Shown one piece after another: positions 53,629 through 62,776 of a stretch of 64,000 nucleotides of DNA; position 1 is the stretch's first letter, and each line of letters begins with the position of its first letter. Source of the DNA: Segetibacter sp. (GTDB lineage Bacteria > Bacteroidota > Bacteroidia > Chitinophagales > Chitinophagaceae); the NCBI RefSeq assembly GCF_025963695.1, contig NZ_JAOQAH010000090.1, positions 1-64,000 on the forward strand, written 5' to 3'. The position numbers and the translations under genes are program-made. The notes under the pieces were generated by a model that did no database searches, was not told where the DNA came from, and worked only from the letters and a program-made list of their open reading frames with translations.

Positions 53629-55314
53629 TTATGCCCTTTTCTTCACGGGAGTAGTCGATTTTTTAGGCGCTGGCGCCGGCTGTTTTTGAGGTCCTGCCAT
53701 TGCCCTTTTTATTTGCGCTGCCGTAGCCGTTGCATACTGGTTTGTTGGGTCTACAGCTAGTATACCTTCCAAATCCTTTAATGCAGCAGGATAGTCTTTT
53801 TGAACATTTGCATGCACATAAACGAGGTAACCATAGTTGGAGATAATAGTATTTTTATACTTCTCCTTATCGGTTTTTTCCATGTATTGGATATACTGCA
53901 TTACTGCTGGAACGGCACTACCTTTAGTAGTATCTACGTCTGCTGCTATAGCGGCTTTTGCACGTCCGGAGTAGCCCTGAGGTTGATCAGGGAATTTCTG
54001 AATATATAAAGAACCAACACTGTCAGCAGCGGCATAATTACCTGCTTTTAGGGCTGCATCGGAAAAGAAATATAAATCTCTTGCACTCAATTCAGGTTTC
54101 GCTGCAGCAAGCTTCCGATACCAGTTTAACTGTTCAACATAATTTCCTGCTTTTCCAAGTGATTCTGCAATGGTATTAATGTAAGCTATTCTGTTTGCAG
54201 GAACTGTGTCAGCATTCATAGCTTTTTCGAGATATGCAGTTGCAGCAGCAGATTGGTCGGGGAACTTTAATAACAACTTACCGGCAAATTCGTATATAGA
54301 TGGCTTTACTTTATCAGCAGGCATTGTATTAAGATAAGACTCAATATTTGCTCTCGCTTGTAAACTGTCTCCCAACCTTTCATAATTAAAAGCATTAATT
54401 ACCTTTAATCCAGGATAATTTTTACAAGCACCCGCTTCCATAGCTTTAGCTTTATCTAAAGACTCCTGGTATTTACCCGCACGAAAAAGATAATCGGCAT
54501 AAGCAGCATCTGTACTGCAATCTTTATCTGAGTTAGCAATGTATTTTTCAAGATATTCTTTCGCCTTGTTTACATCCCGGTTTGCATAATAGTCATACAG
54601 CTCAAGATATACGGGAGCAAAAGCTGGATCTGCAGTTGCAGCAGTATTATAATAATCTAAAAATTTTTCACTATTTCCCTGGCTTTGAAAAATCTTTCCC
54701 AACCTGTAGCTAGCCCTTGCATTTTTAGGGTCAACTCTCAAAGCATTACCAAAAGCCTCGTAAGCATTACCACCCTGGTCAGGTCCAAGTTTTAGATAAT
54801 TTATTCCAAGGTTTGTATAAATATCGGCGTTGTTAGGATCTAAGGCAGCAGCTCTTTTAAGTACATCAATAGCATACGCAGGATCACCCGCGTTAGCAGG
54901 ACCGTCTGCATTAGCACGTCCAATAGCATTTAAAATAGTTGGATTTTCTTTTTTCTTTGCAATGCTTGCTGTAATAGCTGCATCGAACCTTTGACGTGCC
55001 GCATCTTTTTTACCTTCCAGCACCTCTACATGTCCCATTCCAACCCATACTAACGGGTCATTTACCCCGCTATTAAGCGCATTCTGATAAACCTGTTTAG
55101 CACTGCCGATACTATCCATGTTTAGATATGTTTGGCCCAGCCAGTATATTGCTTCTGCGTTTTTAGGATTAGTGGCTATTAATTTATCTAAAGTTTGTTT
55201 AGCCGAGGTTGTACGTCCATAGTATAAACTCTTTCTTGCGTCATCAACAGTTTGTGCCAGTAATAATTTACCTGATAACAAAACTGCTAATAACAAGGTC
55301 GTAAGTTTCTTCAT
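53629..55314 (-). CDS. Exported TPR-repeat protein
   Basis: A 561-residue periplasmic protein, signal peptide to about residue 20 (GKLLLAQ). It consists of tetratricopeptide repeats throughout, for example NPKNAEAIYWLGQTYLNM, DPNNADIYTNLGINYLKLG, DPKNARASYRLGKIFQSQG, DPAFAPVYLELYDYYANRD. The C-terminus is Pro/Lys-rich (QPAPAPKKSTTPVKKRA). The upstream genes (PstS-like lipoprotein and 77-residue membrane protein) are on the same strand with gaps of 39 and 1 nt, so they form one operon; in Bacteroidota this set often follows ExbB/ExbD genes, which suggests an envelope energy-transduction role. Confidence 0.85.
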   Translation of the reverse strand: MKKLTTLLLAVLLSGKLLLAQTVDDARKSLYYGRTTSAKQTLDKLIATNPKNAEAIYWLGQTYLNMDSIGSAKQVYQNALNSGVNDPLVWVGMGHVEVLEGKKDAARQRFDAAITASIAKKKENPTILNAIGRANADGPANAGDPAYAIDVLKRAAALDPNNADIYTNLGINYLKLGPDQGGNAYEAFGNALRVDPKNARASYRLGKIFQSQGNSEKFLDYYNTAATADPAFAPVYLELYDYYANRDVNKAKEYLEKYIANSDKDCSTDAAYADYLFRAGKYQESLDKAKAMEAGACKNYPGLKVINAFNYERLGDSLQARANIESYLNTMPADKVKPSIYEFAGKLLLKFPDQSAAATAYLEKAMNADTVPANRIAYINTIAESLGKAGNYVEQLNWYRKLAAAKPELSARDLYFFSDAALKAGNYAAADSVGSLYIQKFPDQPQGYSGRAKAAIAADVDTTKGSAVPAVMQYIQYMEKTDKEKYKNTIISNYGYLVYVHANVQKDYPAALKDLEGILAVDPTNQYATATAAQIKRAMAGPQKQPAPAPKKSTTPVKKRA

Positions 55315-55353
55315 GTTTCTTTGTTTTTTGGTGTTGTTTATTATTTACTTTTT

Positions 55354-56253
55354 TTAGATTATTCTTCTCCGCGCAAAATTTATTCTGGTGGGCACCAGCA
55401 GAGCTCGTCTAAAAATTAATTGCCCCCTTTCTGTACTGAGAAAATCGACGAATCTTGAGCCGAGACCGGGGTAATTTTCCTTGAGCACATAGTACAATCC
55501 TCGTACCAAAGGGTATTGGTTAAATGTTATAGTTTGTTGCGATGGCCGTGCGAAAGTACCCTCCTCACAGTTTTTACACTCAATTAAAGCCATTTTTAGT
55601 TTACCGATTGCTTCTTCCTGCTGCTTACTCTGGGGATTAGTTATCCAGCTAATACCTACGAAACCAATAGCTGACGGGGTAGTTGAGATATAATCAATCA
55701 GATCCTCGCTATTTTTCGCCCCTGTAATATTTTTTCCAAAAGCAGCACCAGCCAAAAGAGAGTCTTTTAAATATCTTACCGTGCTGGTTGCAGTGTTCCC
55801 ATCGATAGCAACTTTTAACTTAGTATTTCCTTTTCCACCCAACAAGTCTTTCAACTCATTCATCGTAAAAGAACTATCGGCACTTTGTGCGTTTACCACT
55901 ACAGCAACAGCATCTTTTGCCAACTGTCCAAATTCTGGTTTAAACCCAACCTTAGCTTTATAGAACTTGGTCTCCTCCCTGTTCAGCTCCCTAGAAATAA
56001 TGACAATTTTAGTACTATCCTTTTCAAGGTCTCTTAAACATTCCGCCTCCGGCTTGTATTCTATTACAACTTTAGTATCAGGATATGCCGATCTAAAAAC
56101 TTTTACCTCTTCTTCAATAACTGGTTGAAAGCTTTCATCAACACTTATTCTTAAGGTAGAATTATTTTTATTTTGCTCTCGACTATCATTTTCAGGTTGA
56201 CTGTTGCATGCTGCAAGCAATAACGCTACGAATAAAAACCTCCAATGCTTCAT
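55354..56253 (-). CDS. PstS-like substrate-binding lipoprotein
   Basis: A 299-residue lipoprotein starting at MKHWRFLFVALLLAAC (lipobox Cys16). The longer frame to 56430 is rejected because the signal peptide starts here. The mature part has the periplasmic binding fold of phosphate-type proteins (VVIEYKPEAECLRDLEKDSTKIVIISRELNREE; TTPSAIGFVGISWI; YPLVRGLYYVLKEN). Genuine PstS motifs for phosphate (TGSG-type loop) are not obvious, although NTATSTVRYL is the equivalent loop. No Pst ABC genes are adjacent, so a role other than phosphate uptake is likely. Confidence 0.82.
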   Translation of the reverse strand: MKHWRFLFVALLLAACNSQPENDSREQNKNNSTLRISVDESFQPVIEEEVKVFRSAYPDTKVVIEYKPEAECLRDLEKDSTKIVIISRELNREETKFYKAKVGFKPEFGQLAKDAVAVVVNAQSADSSFTMNELKDLLGGKGNTKLKVAIDGNTATSTVRYLKDSLLAGAAFGKNITGAKNSEDLIDYISTTPSAIGFVGISWITNPQSKQQEEAIGKLKMALIECKNCEEGTFARPSQQTITFNQYPLVRGLYYVLKENYPGLGSRFVDFLSTERGQLIFRRALLVPTRINFARRRII

Positions 56254-56254
56254 A

Positions 56255-56488
56255 TTAATAATAGTCTTTCTTAACGCCACGATAAATTCTCCAGGCACCA
56301 TACAAGGCACAAATCCCTCCGAACATGTACCTGAAAGTGAGATCAAAATTCTCCATTTCAAAGCCAAATTTTTCAGCAAAGAACAAGAAAGTAGCGGCTG
56401 CAAGATATAGAATACCCATTGTATAATCAAGCACTGAACGCATTACTGAATAGCTCTTAACTCTCTTCTCTCTTAATTGATTTTCCAT
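56255..56488 (-). CDS. Small membrane protein of the TPR/PstS operon
   Basis: A 77-residue protein with two TM helices (MRSVLDYTMGILYLAAATFLFFAEK and LTFRYMFGGICALYGAWRIYRG). Start at MENQLREKRVKSYS is favoured over 56569. Downstream gene starts one base after its stop. Function unknown; it is a conserved neighbour of PstS-like and TPR genes in my recollection of Bacteroidota genomes. Confidence 0.72.
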   Translation of the reverse strand: MENQLREKRVKSYSVMRSVLDYTMGILYLAAATFLFFAEKFGFEMENFDLTFRYMFGGICALYGAWRIYRGVKKDYY

Positions 56489-56873
56489 GTCACCTTGTTT
56501 TAAATGCCTCGCAATATTAATATTTTTAACTTGAAATTTTTCCGATACATCATTCACGCCACCAGCCATATCAGAAGCTCATGCAGAGTTACCAGACCGG
56601 TGTTGTTTTAACATAATTCCTTTTTTCATTATAAAATACCTGTAATTTTCGCCCACTCATTTCTTCCCGGTTTTGTTCAATTACCGCGCCATTTTATGCT
56701 AATAACTATCCAACAAACGGGTGTTAACCGGTAGTAAAGATGACAGATGCAATTCTGTTGTAAATCCATAATTATTTCAAAAAAGTCTCGTGCTATTCGT
56801 ACAAATAATATTTGTCACTTCAACTAAATTCTATTTTCATTACTTTTATATATAATTCATAATTAATAAAATC
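56489..56873. other. Divergent promoter region of the TPR operon and iorA
   Basis: No gene. For the plus strand, TTTG (56812-56815) and TATTTTCA (56833-56840) give a weak candidate promoter for iorA, with 17 bases between. No repeat copy is present. Confidence 0.35.
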
Positions 56874-57332
56874 ATGGCCATATTTAAGCTTCATATCAAC
56901 GGCACGGAGCACCAGGTAGACGTTGCAGAAGACACTCCTTTGTTATGGGTACTAAGAGACCACCTGGGACTGGTAGGTACTAAGTATGGATGCGGAATAG
57001 CACAATGTGGTGCCTGCACGGTACATTTTAATGGTGTAGCTACCAGGTCTTGTGTGTTACCTGTATCATCTGTAGGGTCCACAAAGGTTACCACAATAGA
57101 AGGGTTGTCACCATCAGGAGATCATCCATTACAGTCAGCATGGAACGAAGTGGATGTTCCCCAGTGTGGCTATTGCCAGGCGGGACAAATTATGACTGCC
57201 GCTGCACTCTTAAAACAGACACCGCACCCAACAACGGAAGAAATAGAAGGAGCTATGAATGGCAATATATGCCGTTGTGGAGCTTACCACCGCATTCGTG
57301 AAGCAGTTAAATTAGCAAGTACAAAAATTTAA
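56874..57332 (+). CDS. iorA: (2Fe-2S) subunit of a molybdenum hydroxylase
   Basis: A 152-residue small subunit of the xanthine dehydrogenase/isoquinoline 1-oxidoreductase family. The plant-type cluster is KYGCGIAQCGACTVHF plus Cys60 (Cys40, Cys45, Cys48, Cys60), and the second cluster is CGYCQAGQI with NICRCGAYHRI. It passes electrons from the molybdopterin subunit encoded 2 nt later to an acceptor, in this arrangement probably the diheme cytochrome at 62943. Symbol is by family resemblance; isoquinoline as substrate is not implied. Confidence 0.92.
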   Translation: MAIFKLHINGTEHQVDVAEDTPLLWVLRDHLGLVGTKYGCGIAQCGACTVHFNGVATRSCVLPVSSVGSTKVTTIEGLSPSGDHPLQSAWNEVDVPQCGYCQAGQIMTAAALLKQTPHPTTEEIEGAMNGNICRCGAYHRIREAVKLASTKI

Positions 57333-57334
57333 TT

Positions 57335-59551
57335 ATGTCAACTATAAATAAAAATAGCCGGCGGGAATTTTTAAAATTAACAGGACTTACCGGTGGCGGC
57401 TTAATGCTCGGATTTAGCTGGTTTAGTGCACAAGCTGAAACTCCCGTAATGGTGAATGAAGCAGGCCTGGCAGCAGGCAACGTGGGATTCAACAGCTATC
57501 TTTCCATAGCGACGGACGGCACTATTACCATCCTTTCCCCCAATCCTGAATTGGGACAGAATATTATGACTTCCTTTCCAATGATTGTAGCGGAAGAGCT
57601 GGATGCAGATTGGACTAAGGTAAAAGTATTGCAAGCTCCGTTAGACACCAAGAATTTTGATCGACAGGTGACAGGAGGAAGCGGTGCAGTGCCACACTCG
57701 TGGAAGTTGCTGAGGAATGCCGGCGCTACTGCAAGAAACATGCTTATGCAGGCAGCAGCTGCGAAATGGAGTGTACCTATAGAAGAATGTACGGCTATAA
57801 ACGGATTTGTAATACATTCTAAAACTGGAAACAAGTTAGGCTATGGAGAACTTGCAGAAGATGCTTCAAAGCTTCCTGTACCAAAAGAAGTTACATTAAA
57901 AGACAGGAAAGATTTTAAACTAATCGGTAAGGAAATAAAAAATGTTGCAAATAAGGATATTGTAACCGGCAAGGGAATGTTTGGTTTAGATTTTCATCGT
58001 GAGGGCATGCTCTTCGCAATGCTTCAACGTCCACCAGCGTTCGGAACCAAGATTAAGTCGGTAGATGATGCTGCTGCGAAGGCGATGCCGGGAATAGTAA
58101 ATGTGGTTACATTTAAAAACAATGTGGCTGTGGTTGGTAAATCAACCTGGGAAGTAATGAAGGCAAGAAAAGTGTTGAAAATAGAATATGAGAAAGATGG
58201 CAATATTGAGAGTACCGTTGATCATGATAAGTTGTTTAAATCACTATTAGACACCGGAAAGGTAACTGTACGTAGAACAGATGGTGACACTGATACGGCT
58301 TTTAAAAATGCAGCAAAAGTTATTAGGAGCGAGTATCAATGCCCATTTTTGTCGCACACTCCAATGGAACCCATGAACTTTTTTGCCGACGTTCGGGCTG
58401 ATGGAGTGGAACTTGTTGGTCCTACACAAACGCCGGGCAGTGCGCGCCAGGCCACATCAAAATTATTAGGTATACCTGAAGATAAAATTACTGTAAACAT
58501 AACCCGCCTGGGTGGAGGTTTTGGAAGACGGCTAAAAACTGACTTTGCTACCGAGGCAGCCGAATTATCCAGTCTAATAAAAGCTCCCGTAAAAGTAATA
58601 TGGACACGGGAAGACGATATGATGGGTGGCAGTTACCGACCAGCAGTTCGATATCGTTTTGAAGCTGCGTTAGACGCTGCAGGAAATCTGACAGGATACA
58701 AACTGAGAGGTGTTGGCATTAACTCAGGTAACCCTACAAGAGAGGACAACTTTCCCTCAGGAGCAGTTGACAATTTACTGATAGATACAGTTGAGCACGT
58801 TTCGCCAATTACAACCGGCGCATGGCGGGCACCAATCACTAACTTCTTAGCATTTGCAGAACAAGCTTTTATCGACGAGGTAGCTCATGCTGCCGGTAAA
58901 GACCCTGTAAAATTCAGACTGGACCTTTTGCAAAAAGCAAAAGAAAAACCAGTTGGTGCTGTAAAATATGATATTGACAGAATGATTGGAGTGACAAAAT
59001 TGGTGGCCGAAAAAGCAGGATGGGGAACAAAAAAAGGAGTGTCACAAGGATTTAGTGTTTACTTCTCTCATCGCTCTTATGTTGCACAGGTTGGTGAAGT
59101 AGTTATGAAAGCAGGTAAACCTGTAGTTAAGAAAATTTACGCTGCTTCAGACTGCGGTGAGGTGGTTAACCTTAGTGGTGCCCGCCAACAGGTAATGGGA
59201 GGCATAGTAGATGGAATGGGACATGCGATGTATAGTAAGCTTTCATTTAAAGAAGGTGCGGTAGTGCAAAAGAATTTTGACACTTACAAGCTGATAAGAA
59301 TGAAGGAAATTCCTGAAGTCGAAGTGCATTTTGTTGACAACGGCATAGAGCCTACCGGGTTAGGCGAACCAGCACTTCCTCCAACGGGTGGAGCAATAGC
59401 GAATGCTATTTTTGCTGCAACCGGTAAACGAGTAAAAAATCAGCCATTTACTGAAGAAGATGTTTTTAAAACAACTGTAAGCCCTGGCATTAAAACAAAA
59501 ACAAATACCAAACTTCCTAAAAGTAGTTTCCAAAAAACAAAAAAGGCCTAA
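57335..59551 (+). CDS. iorB: Molybdopterin-binding subunit of a xanthine-dehydrogenase-family hydroxylase
   Basis: A 738-residue enzyme subunit with a Tat signal (SRREFLKLTGLTGGGLMLG). Cofactor motifs: GGGFGRRLKTDF, GAWRAPITNF, and the catalytic Glu in GLGEPALPPTGGAIANAIF. The duplicated N-terminal part and length are typical of IorB-type periplasmic aldehyde or N-heterocycle hydroxylases. The Tat signal carries the folded cofactor complex, with the iorA product in tow, to the periplasm. A perfect terminator follows. Confidence 0.93.
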   Translation: MSTINKNSRREFLKLTGLTGGGLMLGFSWFSAQAETPVMVNEAGLAAGNVGFNSYLSIATDGTITILSPNPELGQNIMTSFPMIVAEELDADWTKVKVLQAPLDTKNFDRQVTGGSGAVPHSWKLLRNAGATARNMLMQAAAAKWSVPIEECTAINGFVIHSKTGNKLGYGELAEDASKLPVPKEVTLKDRKDFKLIGKEIKNVANKDIVTGKGMFGLDFHREGMLFAMLQRPPAFGTKIKSVDDAAAKAMPGIVNVVTFKNNVAVVGKSTWEVMKARKVLKIEYEKDGNIESTVDHDKLFKSLLDTGKVTVRRTDGDTDTAFKNAAKVIRSEYQCPFLSHTPMEPMNFFADVRADGVELVGPTQTPGSARQATSKLLGIPEDKITVNITRLGGGFGRRLKTDFATEAAELSSLIKAPVKVIWTREDDMMGGSYRPAVRYRFEAALDAAGNLTGYKLRGVGINSGNPTREDNFPSGAVDNLLIDTVEHVSPITTGAWRAPITNFLAFAEQAFIDEVAHAAGKDPVKFRLDLLQKAKEKPVGAVKYDIDRMIGVTKLVAEKAGWGTKKGVSQGFSVYFSHRSYVAQVGEVVMKAGKPVVKKIYAASDCGEVVNLSGARQQVMGGIVDGMGHAMYSKLSFKEGAVVQKNFDTYKLIRMKEIPEVEVHFVDNGIEPTGLGEPALPPTGGAIANAIFAATGKRVKNQPFTEEDVFKTTVSPGIKTKTNTKLPKSSFQKTKKA

Positions 59552-59594
59552 GGATTTCTTTGAAGCTTTTACGAAGCAAAACATTAATAAAATA

Positions 59595-59629
59595 AAAAAC
59601 CGGGACAATATTTTTTGTCCCGGTTTTTT
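59595..59629 (+). terminator. Terminator of iorAB
   Basis: Perfect stem AAAAACCGGGACAA / TTGTCCCGGTTTTT with long T run. It separates iorB from the rest of the cluster. Confidence 0.9.
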
Positions 59630-59765
59630 ATTTTATACGGATCGCCCCTTGCCCTATTATCTGAAGGCTTCGTAAACCCAGCCTCGCCTGTGCAGAATTT
59701 TTCAGCAAGAAGGTTCGCGGAAAATATAATGGGAATAAGCATGAATGACGATTGCAGTTTTATCA

Positions 59766-59789
59766 GTACAAGTGTGCGACGCAACGATG
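59766..59789 (+). repeat. Dispersed repeat, type 2 (copy 18)
   Basis: GTAC, AAGTGTGCGACGCAAC, GATG. The 15-mer at 59775-59789 is exactly the reverse complement of 62777-62791 (copy 19). Confidence 0.88.
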
Positions 59790-59857
59790 ACCATAAAAAT
59801 ACTAAAGCTGGTAACATAAAAATCTCAATGAAACATTGGCGTAGAAAGCGACCATCC

Positions 59858-60553
59858 TTAGTCTAGAAACCATTTGATTGCACTAGCGGAAATGTTATTT
59901 GGAATTTGATGCTTACCGTTAAACTCCAGGTAGTTGACGTCGTACCCAAGCCTCTGCAATTGAGGAACAATCCTGCGGCTGCAAGGAGTTATTGGAAGTA
60001 CTTCATCTTTCACCCCGTGTGAAATAAAAACGTGAGGCTTGCCGTTGTTCTCAGCTGTAAAATAAAAGCCGGGAGAAAAAGCGATAAGGTGTGTAAACAG
60101 GTCTCCGTTGCCTAAGCCAAGACTGAGTGCATAAGAAGCACCATCGGAAAAACCACCCAGCGAAATATGGGAAGTATCAATATTATACCTGTTTAACACA
60201 TAAGTGAGGGCCTGGTCGATAAAAATGACATCCGCATCAAAAGAGTCTTTGACTATAATATCCCACGTAGCCCCGCGGGAAGCGGGAGCTAGCAGGATTA
60301 TGTTCTTTTCATCGGCATAGTGCCTAATTAAATTTAACCCGTGCTCCGCTTGTCCACCTGCTCCGTGTAACATAACTGCAAGGGCAGCAGGCTTGTTTTT
60401 ATTGTAGTCTTTTGGCACATATAGTAGTCCATCTCTTCCACGCTCTGCCAGGTTAAGCGGTTGAACTCCTGTTTTGAAATCAGCAGTAAAAGGTGAAGTG
60501 GCTGGCTTTGCAGTAAGACGACCTTTATTAAATACGTTTCTGGCAGTCATCAT
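59858..60553 (-). CDS. Alpha/beta hydrolase (carboxylesterase, paralog 2)
   Basis: A 231-residue serine hydrolase closely related to the one at 14970. It has LMLHGAGGQAEHG, GGFSDGAS (nucleophile Ser), SHGVKDEVLPITP (Asp) and GKHQIP (His). The start at 60553 (MMTARNVFNKG) aligns with the paralog; a longer frame to 60655 would add a hydrophobic 34-residue leader and cannot be excluded. It follows the erythromycin-esterase-like gene on the same strand. As in paralog 1, substrate unknown. Confidence 0.85.
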   Translation of the reverse strand: MMTARNVFNKGRLTAKPATSPFTADFKTGVQPLNLAERGRDGLLYVPKDYNKNKPAALAVMLHGAGGQAEHGLNLIRHYADEKNIILLAPASRGATWDIIVKDSFDADVIFIDQALTYVLNRYNIDTSHISLGGFSDGASYALSLGLGNGDLFTHLIAFSPGFYFTAENNGKPHVFISHGVKDEVLPITPCSRRIVPQLQRLGYDVNYLEFNGKHQIPNNISASAIKWFLD

Positions 60554-60686
60554 TTTTAATTTTTCTTCGCTGCAGTTATTGTCAATAATAGTAATAGAAA
60601 GCAAAGTCAGAACGATCAGCGGTAGCTGTGTGTAAAAAAGCGCGTAGTGCGGCATAAGTGTGTTTGTATATGAACTCAGACAAAAA

Positions 60687-62051
60687 TTAAAATCCGGAAG
60701 GGTAAGTATCCGGCGGCTCGTTGGCAGGCTGAATTGGTATGGGATGTAATGCTGAAGTCTGATCTATAAAAACAAAGGCATCATACCTTTTCGGAATGAT
60801 AGAAGGTACATAATTACCCCGTTCGTTATTGGGATTATAAACCACACCTATTGCCCGGTGACCAACTGAATTTTGCAATGACGCATTGTTTTTTATCTCG
60901 CTGGATAAAATGATTTTGTTTGCCGGACTAATACTGTGTAAATAACCTTCCCAACTGTCAGCAGGCGCTGCCGGAACAGGGATTGTTAGCATAGAGCCAC
61001 CCCAGGTATTTGATGCAATAACAGACCCCTGGTACGATCCAAAGCCTACTGCAAATACATTCTGCCCGCCAAACTGTTCCCTCACCAGTTGGCCTACGTT
61101 TACCGTTCCCTGGGCAGCCATATCAGTATAACGTGCATCACCAATGTGCGTATTATGCTCCCAAACAATCAACTTTGAGTCGGGCCCCATGAACTGGAGT
61201 AAACGACTAATCGTTTCTGTCATATGCCTGTCTCTTATATTCCAAGACTCTTCATAACTCGTTACCGATGTTCTATAGTAGTTCTCAGCATTTTTTACTA
61301 CTAATGCATTTTGCTGCATTACAAACTGTGGTTCGCTGGTAGCAGTTGCATTACCTGTTTTTGCAAGAATTAAGTTCCAAAGATTGGTAGCTTGAGAACG
61401 GCAGTTAGCAGATGCATTCGCTACAGCATAACCGTACTGCTGGGCATCGGCGCTAAATGGAGAAAAACATTGCCGCACCTGTTGCGACGCCTGTATTATT
61501 CCCGCGTCTGATGGTGGTAAATAAGGCATCAATTCCTGGGACGATTCCCACAAACAATATACATCCAGACCATAAAAGCCAACCTTTTCATTAGCAGGTT
61601 TTGTTTGGTTAAATCCATTCATCCATGTTACCAGCGAGGCAACCTCATAATTACCCCACATCCAGGTGGGCCACCTGTTGTATTGCTTTAGCACGTTCAC
61701 TGCCGCCGTGCTATCCTGCCTGGCACCTTTTATAAAATTGTTAACCCTGTATGAGTCGGCCCACTCACCTTCTACTCCGATTGCATCAAACCCTTTTTCC
61801 TGCATCAGCCTTTTCGAAAGCTCAGCACGCCAATTGTAATACTCCGCTGTTCCGTGCGAAGCTTCTCCCAAAAGAACGATGCGTGCGTTGCCTACCTGTT
61901 GCAACAACACATCCAGGTCCTGCACACTATTGAGCGGGTGGGTAGGTATGTCACCTGCTGCTACAGGGCTGCCGGCATTGTCTTTTTTACATCCTACTGC
62001 CAGCATACAAATCATCGCAACCACCCATATTCTTACTGCTACATATTCCAT
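60687..62051 (-). CDS. Erythromycin esterase-family lipoprotein
   Basis: A 454-residue exported protein, lipobox Cys21 (MLAVGCKKD). It has the family motifs LLGEASHGTAEYYNWRAEL (Glu and His), IGVEGEWADSYRVNNFI and IVWEHNTHIGDAR (Glu and His). Clinical Ere enzymes open macrolide lactones, but many family members in Bacteroidota are of unknown target. The lipoprotein anchor is unlike the cytoplasmic Ere enzymes, so a periplasmic or surface substrate is probable. It is upstream of paralog 2 of the esterase in one unit. Confidence 0.88.
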   Translation of the reverse strand: MEYVAVRIWVVAMICMLAVGCKKDNAGSPVAAGDIPTHPLNSVQDLDVLLQQVGNARIVLLGEASHGTAEYYNWRAELSKRLMQEKGFDAIGVEGEWADSYRVNNFIKGARQDSTAAVNVLKQYNRWPTWMWGNYEVASLVTWMNGFNQTKPANEKVGFYGLDVYCLWESSQELMPYLPPSDAGIIQASQQVRQCFSPFSADAQQYGYAVANASANCRSQATNLWNLILAKTGNATATSEPQFVMQQNALVVKNAENYYRTSVTSYEESWNIRDRHMTETISRLLQFMGPDSKLIVWEHNTHIGDARYTDMAAQGTVNVGQLVREQFGGQNVFAVGFGSYQGSVIASNTWGGSMLTIPVPAAPADSWEGYLHSISPANKIILSSEIKNNASLQNSVGHRAIGVVYNPNNERGNYVPSIIPKRYDAFVFIDQTSALHPIPIQPANEPPDTYPSGF

Positions 62052-62279
62052 GTCATCAAAATTTAAAGTAAACTATTTTTTAATATGTGACACAAATAAG
62101 ACGCCATTCAGCTACCAATAACAAAATAGGGATTGAGAGGGGATGGGGCTTTAATGGTAGCGCGAAAAGAGGTGAAAAAAATCAACAACAACAGGCCATC
62201 AGCGCCTGCTTTTGCAGCAAAAATGCAAAAAATTATAAAGATTAATCTACTTGCAAAGGCCGTGTCAGACAAAAAAAAA

Positions 62280-62296
62280 GCAGCCTCGGGGGCTGC
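62280..62296 (-). terminator. Terminator of the coiled-coil gene
   Basis: GCAGCC (62280-62285) / GGCTGC (62291-62296); on the minus strand nine T follow, 26 nt past the stop. Confidence 0.75.
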
Positions 62297-62321
62297 ACTA
62301 ATTTTATCAAACAAACAAAAG

Positions 62322-62606
62322 CTATTCTACAATAACCTGTTTGCTGCCTACCCTGGAAACTGTAAGCTTTCGTTTAGTATTAGGAGATGCAGGTGACACC
62401 TGTTTCATTTGCTTTTTTAAAATTTCATTCTCTTTTTTTAGAGACTCCATATCTTTCTCAAGTTTATTAAGCCTTGTGTCAGAAGAAGCAATATTGTTTA
62501 AAACCGGTGTAGTGTCTGCGACGGATGTAACCTTATCAGAAGCACTTTGAGCATTTGAAACATGGCAATAAACAGCTAACATTCCTAGTAATAATAACTT
62601 TCTCAT
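62322..62606 (-). CDS. Small exported coiled-coil protein
   Basis: A 94-residue protein: signal peptide MRKLLLLGMLAVYCHVSNAQ, then a heptad-rich helix (NKLEKDMESLKKENEILKKQM, about residues 47-67) and a basic tail (KRKLTVSRVGSKQVIVE). It resembles small periplasmic coiled-coil proteins but has no named family. First gene of the opposite-strand module between iorB and cytochrome c; its own terminator makes it a separate transcript. Confidence 0.68.
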   Translation of the reverse strand: MRKLLLLGMLAVYCHVSNAQSASDKVTSVADTTPVLNNIASSDTRLNKLEKDMESLKKENEILKKQMKQVSPASPNTKRKLTVSRVGSKQVIVE

Positions 62607-62776
62607 GGTATTAATTTTTGCTCTTTTCTATAATTAAAATGTGTATGCAAAGATACAACAGGATGCAAAGAACAGGCACAACAAGCGCCCGAAAAGCACG
62701 TTAAATTAATTGCCTGCGAAGCAATTTTAAAGCCTTTATAGATATATTTTAATACCAACTATTTATCGCTCTTAAA

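Noticed and set aside
56253..56430. Extended N-terminus of the PstS-like protein
   Set aside because: Would hide the lipoprotein signal; the extension overlaps the upstream gene.
62083..62098. TGTGACACAAATAAGA as another type 1 copy
   Set aside because: Only the GTGACACAA part matches; AAGTGA and GATG flanks are missing, so chance cannot be excluded.
62389..62402. CAGGTGACACCTG dyad similar to the type 1 repeat
   Set aside because: Lies inside the coiled-coil gene, and lacks the AAGTGA and AACGATG flanks.
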